64,000 nt of DNA, taken from NCBI GenBank assembly GCA_963750965.1, contig CAVVSK010000011.1:186001-250000 (forward strand), given 5' to 3'. The position numbers were made by a program, and so were the translations under genes. Within the stretch, counting starts at the first letter, position 1. Every line of letters begins with the position of its first letter. Below the pieces are notes generated by a model. The model searched no databases. It saw only the letters and a list, made by a program, of their open reading frames with translations, and was not told the DNA's origin. Positions 40,311 to 48,691 of this stretch are shown here, piece after piece. The stretch is from CANKHA01 sp963750965. Its GTDB lineage: Bacteria; Pseudomonadota; Alphaproteobacteria; Rhizobiales; Xanthobacteraceae.

Positions 40311-40883
40311 ATGCGAATCGGGCTGTTCGGCGGCACCTTCAACCCGCCGCATGAGGCTCATCTCGCCGCCTGCCTGCTTGCGATGAAGCGACTCGACCTC
40401 GACCGGGTCTGGTGGCTGGTGACGCCCGCCAACCCGCTGAAGGATACGCGCGGGCTGACGCCGTTGAATGAACGCATCCGCGCCATCAATGCCTTTGCGC
40501 GCCACCCCCGTATTCATGTCACCGGCTTCGAAGCCGTCATCGGCAGTCACCACACATTCAAAACAATTTCATTTCTCCGCCGCCGCTGCCCCGGCGTGCA
40601 TTTCGTCTGGATCATGGGGGCCGATAATCTGCGCAGCTTTCATCGCTGGCAAAAATGGCGGGACATCGCCGCTCTGGTGCCGATCGCGGTGGTCGACCGG
40701 CTGGGTCCGAGCCTTTACGCCACCGGGGGTATTGCCGGGCAGGCTCTGGGGCGCTGGCGAATCCCTGAATCCGCGGCGAAAAGCCTACCCTTCCGCAAGC
40801 CGCCGGCCTGGACCTATTTGCACGGCCTGAAATCGCCGCTGTCATCCACGGCGTTACGGCGAAAAATCCACGGAAAAGCTTGA
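40311..40883 (+). CDS. nadD: nicotinate-nucleotide adenylyltransferase
   Basis: A 190-residue enzyme that makes deamido-NAD from nicotinate mononucleotide and ATP. It has the nucleotidyltransferase motif IGLFGGTFNPPHEAHL at the start, WWLVTPANPLKD, FVWIMGADNLRSFHRWQKW and ISSTALR-like LSSTALRRKI at the end. The ATG at 40311 gives the family N-terminus, but its GGAGGT is directly adjacent, too close for a normal ribosome site. A GTG at 40236 overlapping the proA stop (GTGA) is an alternative that would add 25 residues encoded by the palindromic repeat. Confidence 0.92.
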   Translation: MRIGLFGGTFNPPHEAHLAACLLAMKRLDLDRVWWLVTPANPLKDTRGLTPLNERIRAINAFARHPRIHVTGFEAVIGSHHTFKTISFLRRRCPGVHFVWIMGADNLRSFHRWQKWRDIAALVPIAVVDRLGPSLYATGGIAGQALGRWRIPESAAKSLPFRKPPAWTYLHGLKSPLSSTALRRKIHGKA

Positions 40884-40923
40884 AACCGTTAACGATGGAG
40901 CCATATCCTGTAAGAGCCCCGGC

Positions 40924-41376
40924 GTGAATCGGGGCGCAAAGGCAGCGAAAGGAAAAGGACCACTGTCCACCCTTGCAACTTCTCGGGCCCGCACCCCTAG
41001 CGCGCCCGAACCCGTCTCGAAAGCGCGTCCTGCCGCCGAAGAGACGTTGCGCCTAGTCCTCGCCTCGCTTGAAAACATGAAGGCCGAGGAAACCCTCACC
41101 CTCGATCTCCGCGGCAAGACTTCGATCGGCGATTATATGGTCGTGAGTTCCGGCCGGTCGAACCGCCATGTCGGCGCCGTCGCGGACAACCTGCTCAAGG
41201 ATCTGAGCAAGGCCGGCCTGCCGGATGTGCGCGTCGAAGGCATGCCGCATTGCGATTGGGTTCTGATCGATGCAGGCGACGTGATCGTCCACGTCTTCCG
41301 CCCTGAAGTGCGATCCTTCTACAATCTTGAAAAGATGTGGTCGGGCGCACGGCCGGACGGTCGCCGAGCGAGCTAA
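40924..41376 (+). CDS. rsfS: ribosomal silencing factor RsfS
   Basis: A 150-residue protein that binds ribosomal protein uL14 and blocks subunit joining when nutrients are short. The DUF143 core begins near residue 40: LRLVLASLENMKAEETLTLDL, TSIGDYMVVSSGRSNRHVGAVADNL, CDWVLIDAGDVIVHVFRPEVRSFYNLEKMW. The first 38 residues are a basic, low-complexity extension. The start is a GTG. The nadD-rsfS-rlmH order is conserved in rhizobia. Confidence 0.93.
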   Translation: MNRGAKAAKGKGPLSTLATSRARTPSAPEPVSKARPAAEETLRLVLASLENMKAEETLTLDLRGKTSIGDYMVVSSGRSNRHVGAVADNLLKDLSKAGLPDVRVEGMPHCDWVLIDAGDVIVHVFRPEVRSFYNLEKMWSGARPDGRRAS

Positions 41377-41380
41377 GCAA

Positions 41381-41494
41381 GCGCATGATCCCGAAACGTG
41401 GGAACCGGTTTTCGGACAAGATCGTGCGCCGATCTACAAACTTAGCGCGCGATCGGACGCAAAACCGGTACCCACTTTTGCTGATCGCGCGCTA
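41381..41494. repeat. two adjacent palindromic repeat units between rsfS and rlmH
   Basis: Unit one (41381-41429) runs from GCGCATGATC to GATCGTGCGC around a GGGAACCGGTTTTCGG core, a well-known dispersed sequence in Rhizobiales. Unit two (41443-41494) is bounded by the perfect 12-bp inverted repeat TAGCGCGCGATC/GATCGCGCGCTA around ACGCAAAACCGGTACCC. A relative of unit two in the opposite orientation is at 58673-58720. Confidence 0.75.
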
Positions 41495-41509
41495 GGCGAC
41501 GCCGCGCTC

Positions 41510-42004
41510 ATGCGCATCGTCGTCGCCGCTGTGGGCCGTTTGAAGCAGGGTCCCGAACGGGACCTGTCGGAGCGCTATCGCAAGCGCGCCGCCGATGCTG
41601 GTCGCGGCGTCGGATTTCGCGGCGTCGAAATCATCGAGATCAGGGAAAGCAAGGCACGCGAGGGCGACAAGCGCGTGCTCGAAGAATTGATCGCGCTCGC
41701 CACTGTGATCCCGGAAGGCGCCGTCACCATCGTGCTCGACGAACGCGGCGAGAACCTCGACAGCCTGGCATTGACCAGGGAAATTATGCGCTGGCGTGAC
41801 GCCGGACGCCCGGTAGCCGTTTTTGTGATCGGCGGCGCCGACGGGCTCGCTGCCAGCCTGCGCGAGCGCGCCGACCTGCGGCTGGCCTTTGGCGCAGCCA
41901 CGTGGCCGCATCAGCTGGTGCGAATCATGCTGCTGGAACAGGTCTATCGTGCGGCCACGCTCCTGGCCGGCCATCCCTATCACCGCGGCCAGGCGAAAAA
42001 ATAA
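41510..42004 (+). CDS. rlmH: 23S rRNA (pseudouridine1915-N3)-methyltransferase
   Basis: A 164-residue SPOUT-class enzyme that methylates pseudouridine 1915 in 23S rRNA. The trefoil-knot motifs are VTIVLDERGENLDSLALTREI, VFVIGGADGLAASLRERADLRLAFG and WPHQLVRIMLLEQVYRA, ending HPYHRG. The ATG at 41510 is the family start; the upstream frame runs through the repeat units and rsfS. It follows rsfS with a repeat of 130 bp between them. Confidence 0.94.
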   Translation: MRIVVAAVGRLKQGPERDLSERYRKRAADAGRGVGFRGVEIIEIRESKAREGDKRVLEELIALATVIPEGAVTIVLDERGENLDSLALTREIMRWRDAGRPVAVFVIGGADGLAASLRERADLRLAFGAATWPHQLVRIMLLEQVYRAATLLAGHPYHRGQAKK

Positions 42005-42087
42005 TCCGCCTCCAGGGCAAAATTGGCCTTAAATCCGTTCGATTCGGGATGTCTTTGGCCGACGACAGGCTGCGGTAACCGGTGGGA

Positions 42088-43416
42088 ATGATCCCTTCTC
42101 TGCACAACAAGTCACTCAAAGCGGCGGCTTTCGCGGTCCCGATCGGCCTTGCCGCGGCCGCATTTCAAACCGCGCCCTTGTTTGCACAAAATCGCCCCGC
42201 CTTGCGCGGTGCCATCAACCAGGACGCGCTGTCACAGCGTGACCAGGAATACGAGGCGCTGCAGGCCGAACGCAAGAAAGCCCTCGAAGCGGAAGCCAAG
42301 CTGCGCGAGGAGATCGACGCCGTCGCCGGCGACCGGCGGAAATTGAATGAGCAATTGATCGATACCGCCGCGCGCGTGCGCATGGTCGAGCAGCGTATTG
42401 CCGCAAGCGAGGCGCGATTGAAGCCGCTCGATGAAAACGAGAGCGCGATCCGCAAATCGCTCGAGGGACGCCGTGCGTTGCTCGCAGAAGTGCTCGCCGC
42501 CCTGCAACGCATGGGGCGGCGCCCACCCCCCGCCGTCATCGTGCAGCCGGAAGACGCGCTGCAATCGGTGCGCACCGCCATCATGCTCGGCGCCGTGCTG
42601 CCGGAGATGCGGCAGCAGGCGGAGAATCTCGTTGGCGATCTCGCGGAACTTCTGCGCCTGCGGACGGAAATCGCCATGGAGCGGGATGCGCTCGCGCGCG
42701 ATCTCGCTGCGCTGGCAACCGATCAGCAGCGCCTCGCGCTCCTGGTGGAAGGCCGGCAGAAAAGGCTCTCGGCGGCCGAGGGCGAACTCGAGGCCGAGCG
42801 GCAACGGGCTGCTGCCCTTGCACGGCAGGCGGAGAGTTTGATGGATCTGATTGCCAAGCTGGAACAAGGCCTCGATAGCGACACCCGCTCGGCCCGTGCC
42901 GCGGCCCGCGCCGCCCTGGAAGGGCGCACGGTTCCGGGCGGCCTGGACCCCGGTCGCCTGGGGCCGGCGGTGATCTTTAGCTCCGCGCAAGGATTACTGC
43001 CGTTACCGGTTAACGGCGTCAAAATCCGGAATTTCGGCGACCCGGACAGCATGGGAGGGGCCGAAAAGGGCCTTGCCATCGCGGCCCGGCCCGGCGCACA
43101 GGTTACATCCCCGTGTGACGGGGTCGTCGTTTACTCTGGTCCGTTTAGGTCCTACGGACAACTCTTGATCCTGAACGCAGGCGGCGGGTATCATGTGCTG
43201 CTGATGGGGATGGAACGGATTTCCGTTAACCCCGGACAATTTGTCCTGACCGGAGAGCCGGTGGCTGCGATGGGAAGCGGAGGCCAAATCGCCGCCGCTG
43301 TGGCCACGACGACCCCGAGTCAGCCCGTGCTCTATATCGAGTTCCGTAAGGACGGAATGCCGGTCGATCCCGCCCCATGGTGGGCAACAAGCGAAAGTGA
43401 AAAGGTTCGCGGATGA
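42088..43416 (+). CDS. EnvC-like murein hydrolase activator (degenerate LytM domain)
   Basis: About 442 residues: a signal peptide (ending near LFAQ), a long coiled coil (about 45-270, with RDQEYEALQAERKKALEAEAK and similar) and a C-terminal LytM/M23 domain. The domain has GLAIAARPGAQVTSPCDGVVVYSG and LILNAGGGYHVLLMGMERISV. The zinc ligands of active M23 enzymes (HxxxD and HxH) are replaced, as in E. coli EnvC, so it should activate amidases rather than cut peptidoglycan. ATG at 42088 is used; GTG at 42082 is possible. It overlaps ctpA by 4 bp. Confidence 0.9.
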   Translation: MIPSLHNKSLKAAAFAVPIGLAAAAFQTAPLFAQNRPALRGAINQDALSQRDQEYEALQAERKKALEAEAKLREEIDAVAGDRRKLNEQLIDTAARVRMVEQRIAASEARLKPLDENESAIRKSLEGRRALLAEVLAALQRMGRRPPPAVIVQPEDALQSVRTAIMLGAVLPEMRQQAENLVGDLAELLRLRTEIAMERDALARDLAALATDQQRLALLVEGRQKRLSAAEGELEAERQRAAALARQAESLMDLIAKLEQGLDSDTRSARAAARAALEGRTVPGGLDPGRLGPAVIFSSAQGLLPLPVNGVKIRNFGDPDSMGGAEKGLAIAARPGAQVTSPCDGVVVYSGPFRSYGQLLILNAGGGYHVLLMGMERISVNPGQFVLTGEPVAAMGSGGQIAAAVATTTPSQPVLYIEFRKDGMPVDPAPWWATSESEKVRG

Positions 43417-44747
43417 TGCGCAAGACCTCTCTCCTTCTCCTCGGTGCAGTTGGCGGTGCGGCGTTGATGCTGGTGGCGACGCAGCCGAAACTCATCCTGC
43501 TCGGCTCAAGCGCCAAAGCCGCGGCAGCCGATACCTACAAGCAGCTCAACCTGTTTGGCGACGTGTTCGAGCGCGTGCGCGCCGACTATGTCGAGAAGCC
43601 CGAGGACAGCAAGCTGGTCGAATACGCGATCAACGGCATGCTCTCCAGCCTCGATCCGCATTCCAGCTATATGGACGGCAAGAGCTACCGCGACATGCAG
43701 GTGCAGACGCGGGGCGAGTTCGGCGGTCTTGGCATCGAAGTCACGATGGAGGACGGCCTGATCAAGGTGGTGGCGCCAATCGACGACACGCCTGCGGCAA
43801 AGGCGGGCATCCTCGCCAACGACATCATCACCCATCTTGATGACGATGCCGTGCAGGGCCTGACGCTGAACCAGGCGGTCGAGAAGATGCGCGGCGCGCC
43901 CAATACCAAGATCCGCCTGAAGGTCATGCGCAAGGGCAAGGACGCTCCGCTCGAGATCACGCTGGTGCGCGACATCATTCGCGTGCGGTCGGTGCGCACG
44001 CGCATTGAAGGTGACGACGTCGCCTATATCCGGCTGACACAGTTCAACGAGCAGACCACCGAAGGTCTCAAGCGCGCGATCAACGAACTGACGACGCAGA
44101 TCCAGGGCGATAAGCTCAAGGGCTATGTCATCGACATGCGCAACAATCCCGGCGGCTTGCTGGAGGAAGCGATTTCGGTGTCGGACGCCTTCCTCGACAA
44201 GGGCGAGATCGTCTCCACCCGCGGACGCAACTTGGAAGAGACGCAGCGCCGCAATGCCAAGCCCGGCGATCTGGCGAAGACCAAGCCGATCATCGTGCTG
44301 ATCAACGGCGGCTCGGCTTCCGCTTCGGAAATCGTTGCCGGCGCGTTGCAGGATCACAAACGGGCCACCGTCATCGGTACCCGTTCCTTCGGCAAGGGCT
44401 CGGTGCAAACCATCATCCCGCTCGGTTCCGGCAACGGCGCGCTGCGGCTGACCACGGCGCGTTACTTCACGCCGTCTGGCCGCTCGATCCAGGCCAAGGG
44501 CATTTCGCCCGACATCGAGGTGCTGCAGGACGTGCCAGAAGACGTGAAGTCGCGTACCGATACCAAGGGCGAGGCCTCACTGCGCGGCCACCTGAAGGCG
44601 GAAGGCGACGAGCAGACCGGCTCGCAGTCCTACATCCCGCCGGATCCGAAAGACGACAAGGCGCTGCGTATGGCGCTCGACCTCTTGCGCGGCTCGGTCA
44701 AGAACGCCGCCTTCCCACCGAACCCGAAGGCGGCCATGCCGAACTAA
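43413..44747 (+). CDS. ctpA: S41 family carboxyl-terminal processing protease
   Basis: A 444-residue exported serine protease. A signal anchor (LLLLGAVGGAALMLVA) is followed by a PDZ domain (GEFGGLGIEVTMEDGLIKVVAP, about 100-180). The catalytic Ser 303 is in NGGSASASEIVAGAL and Lys 328 in SFGKGSVQ, 25 apart as in Tsp. It cuts periplasmic proteins from the C terminus and in alphaproteobacteria affects cell-wall hydrolases. The start overlaps the envC-like stop (ATGA), a conserved pairing. Confidence 0.95.
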   Translation: MMRKTSLLLLGAVGGAALMLVATQPKLILLGSSAKAAAADTYKQLNLFGDVFERVRADYVEKPEDSKLVEYAINGMLSSLDPHSSYMDGKSYRDMQVQTRGEFGGLGIEVTMEDGLIKVVAPIDDTPAAKAGILANDIITHLDDDAVQGLTLNQAVEKMRGAPNTKIRLKVMRKGKDAPLEITLVRDIIRVRSVRTRIEGDDVAYIRLTQFNEQTTEGLKRAINELTTQIQGDKLKGYVIDMRNNPGGLLEEAISVSDAFLDKGEIVSTRGRNLEETQRRNAKPGDLAKTKPIIVLINGGSASASEIVAGALQDHKRATVIGTRSFGKGSVQTIIPLGSGNGALRLTTARYFTPSGRSIQAKGISPDIEVLQDVPEDVKSRTDTKGEASLRGHLKAEGDEQTGSQSYIPPDPKDDKALRMALDLLRGSVKNAAFPPNPKAAMPN

Positions 44748-44769
44748 AGCGGCTAGCGACGCATTCAAA

Positions 44770-44795
44770 GGGCGGCCTGCGGGCCGCCCTTTTTT
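44770..44795 (+). terminator. rho-independent terminator after ctpA
   Basis: GGGCGGCC/GGCCGCCC with a TGCG loop followed by TTTTTT, 22 bp after the stop. Confidence 0.92.
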
Positions 44796-44879
44796 GTTTG
44801 AAACGCCTCGCCGCGGCCCGCAGGAGACAGGGATTCACCTCATGCTATCCTCGCCGCGTGATTCGCGAGGTTCCGCGCC

Positions 44880-46094
44880 GTGGCCGATGACCTGAACACG
44901 CCGCTGGGGCAAGGCAAAAAATCCAAGCGCGGCGGCGCTTGGCCGGCATTTCTGCCGCGTGCCCTCGCCGGGGCGCTCGGGCTTGGCCTGGTTACTTTCC
45001 TGCTCTGGGCCGCGACCGCCGACGATCCCATGGGCGGAGAGCCGGTTGCGCTGGCGGCCATCGAGCCCGCGGCCAAGGTGGCGGAAGACGCGCAGCAGCC
45101 GGTGAAGGTCGTCACCCCCTCGCCCCACGGCAGTGTTGATGCACCGAGCGGACCGGCAGCCGGCAGTAGGACCGTCACCATCATCGATGGCACCAGCGGT
45201 AAGCGCGAGGAGATAACGCTTCCGGCGACGCCTGGATCGCCGCGCGCGGCCAATACGAATGGTCCCGCCGCCAATGAAAGCGCCCCGGGCGCTCCCGATC
45301 CGCGCCTGATCGAGACCTCACGCCAGGGCGGAATACCGAAAATCGGCACGGATGGCGCGCGACCATCGGAAGCCTATGCACGGCCGGTGAAGGACGCCGC
45401 CGGAAAGCCGGACGGCCCGCGTATCGCCATCGTCATCAGCGGACTCGGCATCGGCACGAGCGGAACCGCCGATGCGCTCGCCAAGCTGCCGGCCCCGGTG
45501 ACTTTTGCTTTCGCGCCCGCCAGCGTGCATGTCGAGCAACTCGCCGCCCGCGCGCGCAATGAAGGCCACGAGCTATTGCTGCAGGTGCCGATGGAGCCGT
45601 TCGATTACCCAGCCAACGATCCAGGCCCGCAGACCTTACTCACCACCTCAGACGCCGGGCAGAACATCGACCGTCTGCATCGGCTGATGGGCCGCTTCCA
45701 GGGTTATGTCGGAATTTCCAACTATATGGGCGCCCGCTTTACCGCTTCGGAGCCGGCGCTTACGCCGGTGCTGCGCGAGACCGCCAAGCGCGGATTGATT
45801 TACCTGGACGACGGCACGTCCTCGCGCAGCCTCGCGAGCCAGATCGCCGGCGCGAACCATCTTGCCTTCGCCAAGGCCGAGGTGGTGATCGACGCGGTGC
45901 CGACAGCAACGGAGATCGATCGCGCGCTGGCGCGGCTGGAGGCGGCGGCGCGTGAGCGCGGCATGGCCGTCGGCATCGCCGGCGCACTCCCCCTCGCGAT
46001 TGACCGCATCGCCAAATGGGCGAAGGCCGCGGAAGCGCGCGGATTTACGCTCGTGCCGATCAGCGCCGTGGCGAACAAGCCGAAGTCATCCTAG
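44880..46094 (+). CDS. divergent polysaccharide deacetylase family protein (DUF610/YibQ-like)
   Basis: A 404-residue protein with an N-terminal membrane anchor (about 27-45), a Pro/Ala-rich linker to about 175, and a YibQ-type deacetylase-like domain. The domain reads PRIAIVISGLGIGTSGTADALAKLP, HELLLQVPMEPFDYPANDPGPQTLL, YVGISNYMGARFTAS and GLIYLDDGTSSRSL. Its enzyme activity is unproven. The start is a GTG. It follows envC-ctpA in many rhizobial genomes, which suggests a cell-envelope role. Confidence 0.88.
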   Translation: MADDLNTPLGQGKKSKRGGAWPAFLPRALAGALGLGLVTFLLWAATADDPMGGEPVALAAIEPAAKVAEDAQQPVKVVTPSPHGSVDAPSGPAAGSRTVTIIDGTSGKREEITLPATPGSPRAANTNGPAANESAPGAPDPRLIETSRQGGIPKIGTDGARPSEAYARPVKDAAGKPDGPRIAIVISGLGIGTSGTADALAKLPAPVTFAFAPASVHVEQLAARARNEGHELLLQVPMEPFDYPANDPGPQTLLTTSDAGQNIDRLHRLMGRFQGYVGISNYMGARFTASEPALTPVLRETAKRGLIYLDDGTSSRSLASQIAGANHLAFAKAEVVIDAVPTATEIDRALARLEAAARERGMAVGIAGALPLAIDRIAKWAKAAEARGFTLVPISAVANKPKSS

Positions 46095-46095
46095 T

Positions 46096-46196
46096 TGTCA
46101 TCCCCGCGCAAGCGGGGACCTATAACCCCTGTCTTTCGTTTGACTGAGAGGTTAGTGAATGGGTCCCGGCGCGCGCTTCGCTTGGCCGGGATGACA
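46096..46196. repeat. dispersed inverted-repeat element
   Basis: Bounded by TGTCATCCC/GGGATGACA and containing CCCCGCGCAAGCGGGGACC and TGGGTCCCGGC. It matches in layout the TGTCATCCCCGC...GGGATGACA elements scattered through Bradyrhizobium-type genomes, where they fill gaps between genes. A shorter palindrome (ATGCCCGCC...GGGCAT) lies at 46778-46798. Confidence 0.75.
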
Positions 46197-46204
46197 GGTT
46201 GAGA

Positions 46205-46718
46205 ATGTCCCGCCCCGCCTACGAAACTCTGCCTTATCGTGCCTGCGTTGCCCTTGCGGTCTTCAACCGCGAGGGCAACGTTTTCATCGGGCGGCGGCTT
46301 GACGGACCGGAGCATGTCGATGCGACGCATTCCTGGCAGATGCCACAGGGCGGCGTCGATCCGGGCGAGGATACTTACCGCGCGGCGCTGCGCGAGCTCT
46401 ACGAGGAAACCAACATACGCTCGGTGCAAAAGCTCGGCGAAATCCCGGAGTGGCTGACCTACGACATCCCGCCCGATATCGCCGGCCATGCCTGGCAAGG
46501 GCAAATACCGCGGTCAGACGCAGAAATGGTACGCGCTGCGTTTCGCCGGCGAGGACAGCGAGATCAATATCGTGGAGCCCGGCGGCGGCGCGCATAAGCC
46601 GGAATTCGCGGCATGGCGCTGGGAGCGGCTGGAAAAGACACCCGAACTGGTGGTGCCGTTCAAACAGCCCGTTTATGCGCGGGTGGTGCGGGCATTCGCA
46701 CAATACGCGCAGCGTTAG
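46205..46718 (+). pseudogene. rppH: RNA pyrophosphohydrolase RppH, split by a +1 frameshift
   Basis: RppH removes pyrophosphate from 5'-triphosphate mRNA ends to start decay. The first frame gives LPYRACVALAVFNREGNVF, the Nudix box GGVDPGEDTYRAALRELYEET and YDIPPDIAGHAWQG. The second gives KYRGQTQKWYALRFAGED, INIVEPGGGAHKPEFAAW and VVPFKQPVYARVVRAF. Removing one G from the GGG at 46499-46501 joins them into 170 residues, the normal length. Everything conserved is present, so recent damage or a sequence error is likely. Unrepaired, the protein would lose its last 70 residues and probably its activity. Confidence 0.85.
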
Positions 46719-46804
46719 TTGTCTTCGTCTGCGACGGCGGACGAGCCGGTAATAGCTTGGAGAGTTGAGAATATTGGATGCCCGCCTGCGCAGGGCATGA
46801 CCAT

Positions 46805-47215
46805 TTAATGCAGCGCCGTGGTCTGCAGATGGGTATCGAGCTGCTTGTAGTGGTCGAGCCGCGTGATCAAGCGGTCGAGCAGCGAGCCCTCCTGCGTCTC
46901 CTTGATGCGCTGCTCGGTCTCGCGGATCTGCGAGGCGATCACTGCGCGGTCGAAATCCTCCGCCTTGTCGGCAAAATCGGCGAGGACGGTCAGCCCCTCG
47001 GTGCTGACCTCGGCAAAGCCGCCCATCACCACCAGGCGATGGTGCTTGCCGCCTTCGTGCACCACCAGCACGCCCGGCTTCAGCATCGCCACCAGCGGCG
47101 CGTGCCCGGCGAGCACGCCGAAGTCGCCTTCGGCGCCAGGCACGTCGACCTGCTCGACGGGCCCGGAGAACAGCAGCTTGTCAGGCGTGACGAGATCGAG
47201 GTTAAAGGTGGCCAT
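46805..47215 (-). CDS. atpC: F1 ATP synthase epsilon subunit
   Basis: A 136-residue central-stalk subunit that can inhibit ATP hydrolysis. The N-terminal beta sandwich (FNLDLVTPDKLLFSGPVEQVDVPGAEGDFGVL, GHAPLVAMLKPGVL) is followed by the two-helix C part (IRETEQRIKET). It is the last gene of atpHAGDC, starting 2 bp after atpD ends. Confidence 0.95.
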   Translation of the reverse strand: MATFNLDLVTPDKLLFSGPVEQVDVPGAEGDFGVLAGHAPLVAMLKPGVLVVHEGGKHHRLVVMGGFAEVSTEGLTVLADFADKAEDFDRAVIASQIRETEQRIKETQEGSLLDRLITRLDHYKQLDTHLQTTALH

Positions 47216-47217
47216 GG

Positions 47218-48663
47218 TTACGCCGCTTCCGCCGCCAGGCGCTTGCCCTTTTCGACCGCCGCCTCGATGGTGCCGACCATGTAGAAGGCGGCCTCCGGCA
47301 GGTGGTCATACTTGCCTTCGCACAGCCCCTTGAAGCCGCGGATGGTGTCGGCGAGATCGACGAAGACGCCGGGCGAGCCGGTGAACACTTCGGCGACATG
47401 GAAGGGCTGCGACAGGAAGCGCTCGATCTTGCGCGCGCGCGCGACCGCGATCTTGTCCTCTTCCGAGAGCTCGTCCATGCCGAGAATGGCGATGATGTCC
47501 TGCAGCGCCTTGTAGCGTTGCAAAATCTGCTGCACCTGGCGAGCGACCTGATAATGCTCCTCGCCCACCACCAGCGGCGAGAGCATGCGCGAGGTGGAAT
47601 CGAGCGGGTCCACCGCCGGGTAGATGCCCTTCTCGGCGATCGAGCGCGACAGGACGGTGGTCGCGTCCAGATGGGCGAAGGACGTGGCGGGCGCCGGGTC
47701 GGTCAAGTCGTCGGCCGGAACGTAAATCGCCTGCACCGAAGTGATCGAACCCTTGGTGGTGGTGGTGATGCGCTCCTGCAGCGCGCCCATATCGGTGGCG
47801 AGCGTCGGCTGATAGCCGACCGCCGAAGGAATGCGCCCGAGCAGCGCCGACATTTCCGAGCCCGCCTGGGTGAAGCGGAAGATGTTGTCGACGAAGAACA
47901 GCACGTCCTGGCCCTCGTCGCGGAAATATTCCGCTACCGTGAGGCCGGAGAGGCCGACGCGGGCGCGCGCGCCCGGCGGCTCGTTCATCTGGCCGAACAC
48001 CAGCGCGCATTTGGAGCCCTCGGTGGAGCCGGATTTTGGGTCCTTGTTCACGCCGGACTCGATCATCTCGTGATAGAGATCGTTGCCCTCGCGCGTACGC
48101 TCGCCCACACCGGCGAATACCGAATAGCCGCCGTGCGCCTTCGCGACGTTGTTGATCAGTTCCTGAATCAGCACGGTCTTGCCGACGCCGGCGCCGCCGA
48201 ATAGGCCGATCTTGCCGCCCTTGGCGTAAGGCGCGAGCAGGTCCACCACCTTGATGCCGGTGACGAGAATTTCGGCTTCGGTCGACTGCTCGGTATAGGC
48301 CGGCGCATCCGCATGGATCGGGTGACGGGCGACCCCTGTCACCGGGCCAGCTTCGTCCACCGGCTCGCCGATGACATTGACGATGCGGCCGAGCAGGCCG
48401 GGTCCGACGGGCACGGCGATCGGCTGGCCGGTGTCGGAGACTTCCTGTCCGCGCACCAAGCCTTCGGTGGAGTCCATGGCGATGCTGCGCACCGTCGATT
48501 CGCCGAGATGCTGGGCAACTTCCAGAACCAGGCGGTTGCCCTGATTGTCAGTTTCCAGGGCATTCAGGATCGCCGGGAGCTCGCCTTCGAACTGCACGTC
48601 GACAACGGCGCCGATCACCTGGGCGATGCGTCCGGTCTTATTTGCTTGGGCTGGGGTGGCCAT
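47218..48663 (-). CDS. atpD: F1 ATP synthase beta subunit
   Basis: The 481-residue catalytic subunit. It has P-loop GGAGVGKTVLIQEL, catalytic Glu in GVGERTREGNDLYHEM, and VDNIFRFTQAGSEMSALLGR. Six of these with alpha and gamma, delta, epsilon subunits make F1 on the inside of the inner membrane. It lies between atpG and atpC, with about 28 bp to atpG. Confidence 0.98.
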   Translation of the reverse strand: MATPAQANKTGRIAQVIGAVVDVQFEGELPAILNALETDNQGNRLVLEVAQHLGESTVRSIAMDSTEGLVRGQEVSDTGQPIAVPVGPGLLGRIVNVIGEPVDEAGPVTGVARHPIHADAPAYTEQSTEAEILVTGIKVVDLLAPYAKGGKIGLFGGAGVGKTVLIQELINNVAKAHGGYSVFAGVGERTREGNDLYHEMIESGVNKDPKSGSTEGSKCALVFGQMNEPPGARARVGLSGLTVAEYFRDEGQDVLFFVDNIFRFTQAGSEMSALLGRIPSAVGYQPTLATDMGALQERITTTTKGSITSVQAIYVPADDLTDPAPATSFAHLDATTVLSRSIAEKGIYPAVDPLDSTSRMLSPLVVGEEHYQVARQVQQILQRYKALQDIIAILGMDELSEEDKIAVARARKIERFLSQPFHVAEVFTGSPGVFVDLADTIRGFKGLCEGKYDHLPEAAFYMVGTIEAAVEKGKRLAAEAA

Positions 48664-48691
48664 AAAGATGTCCTCGCTACAAAAATCGGGT

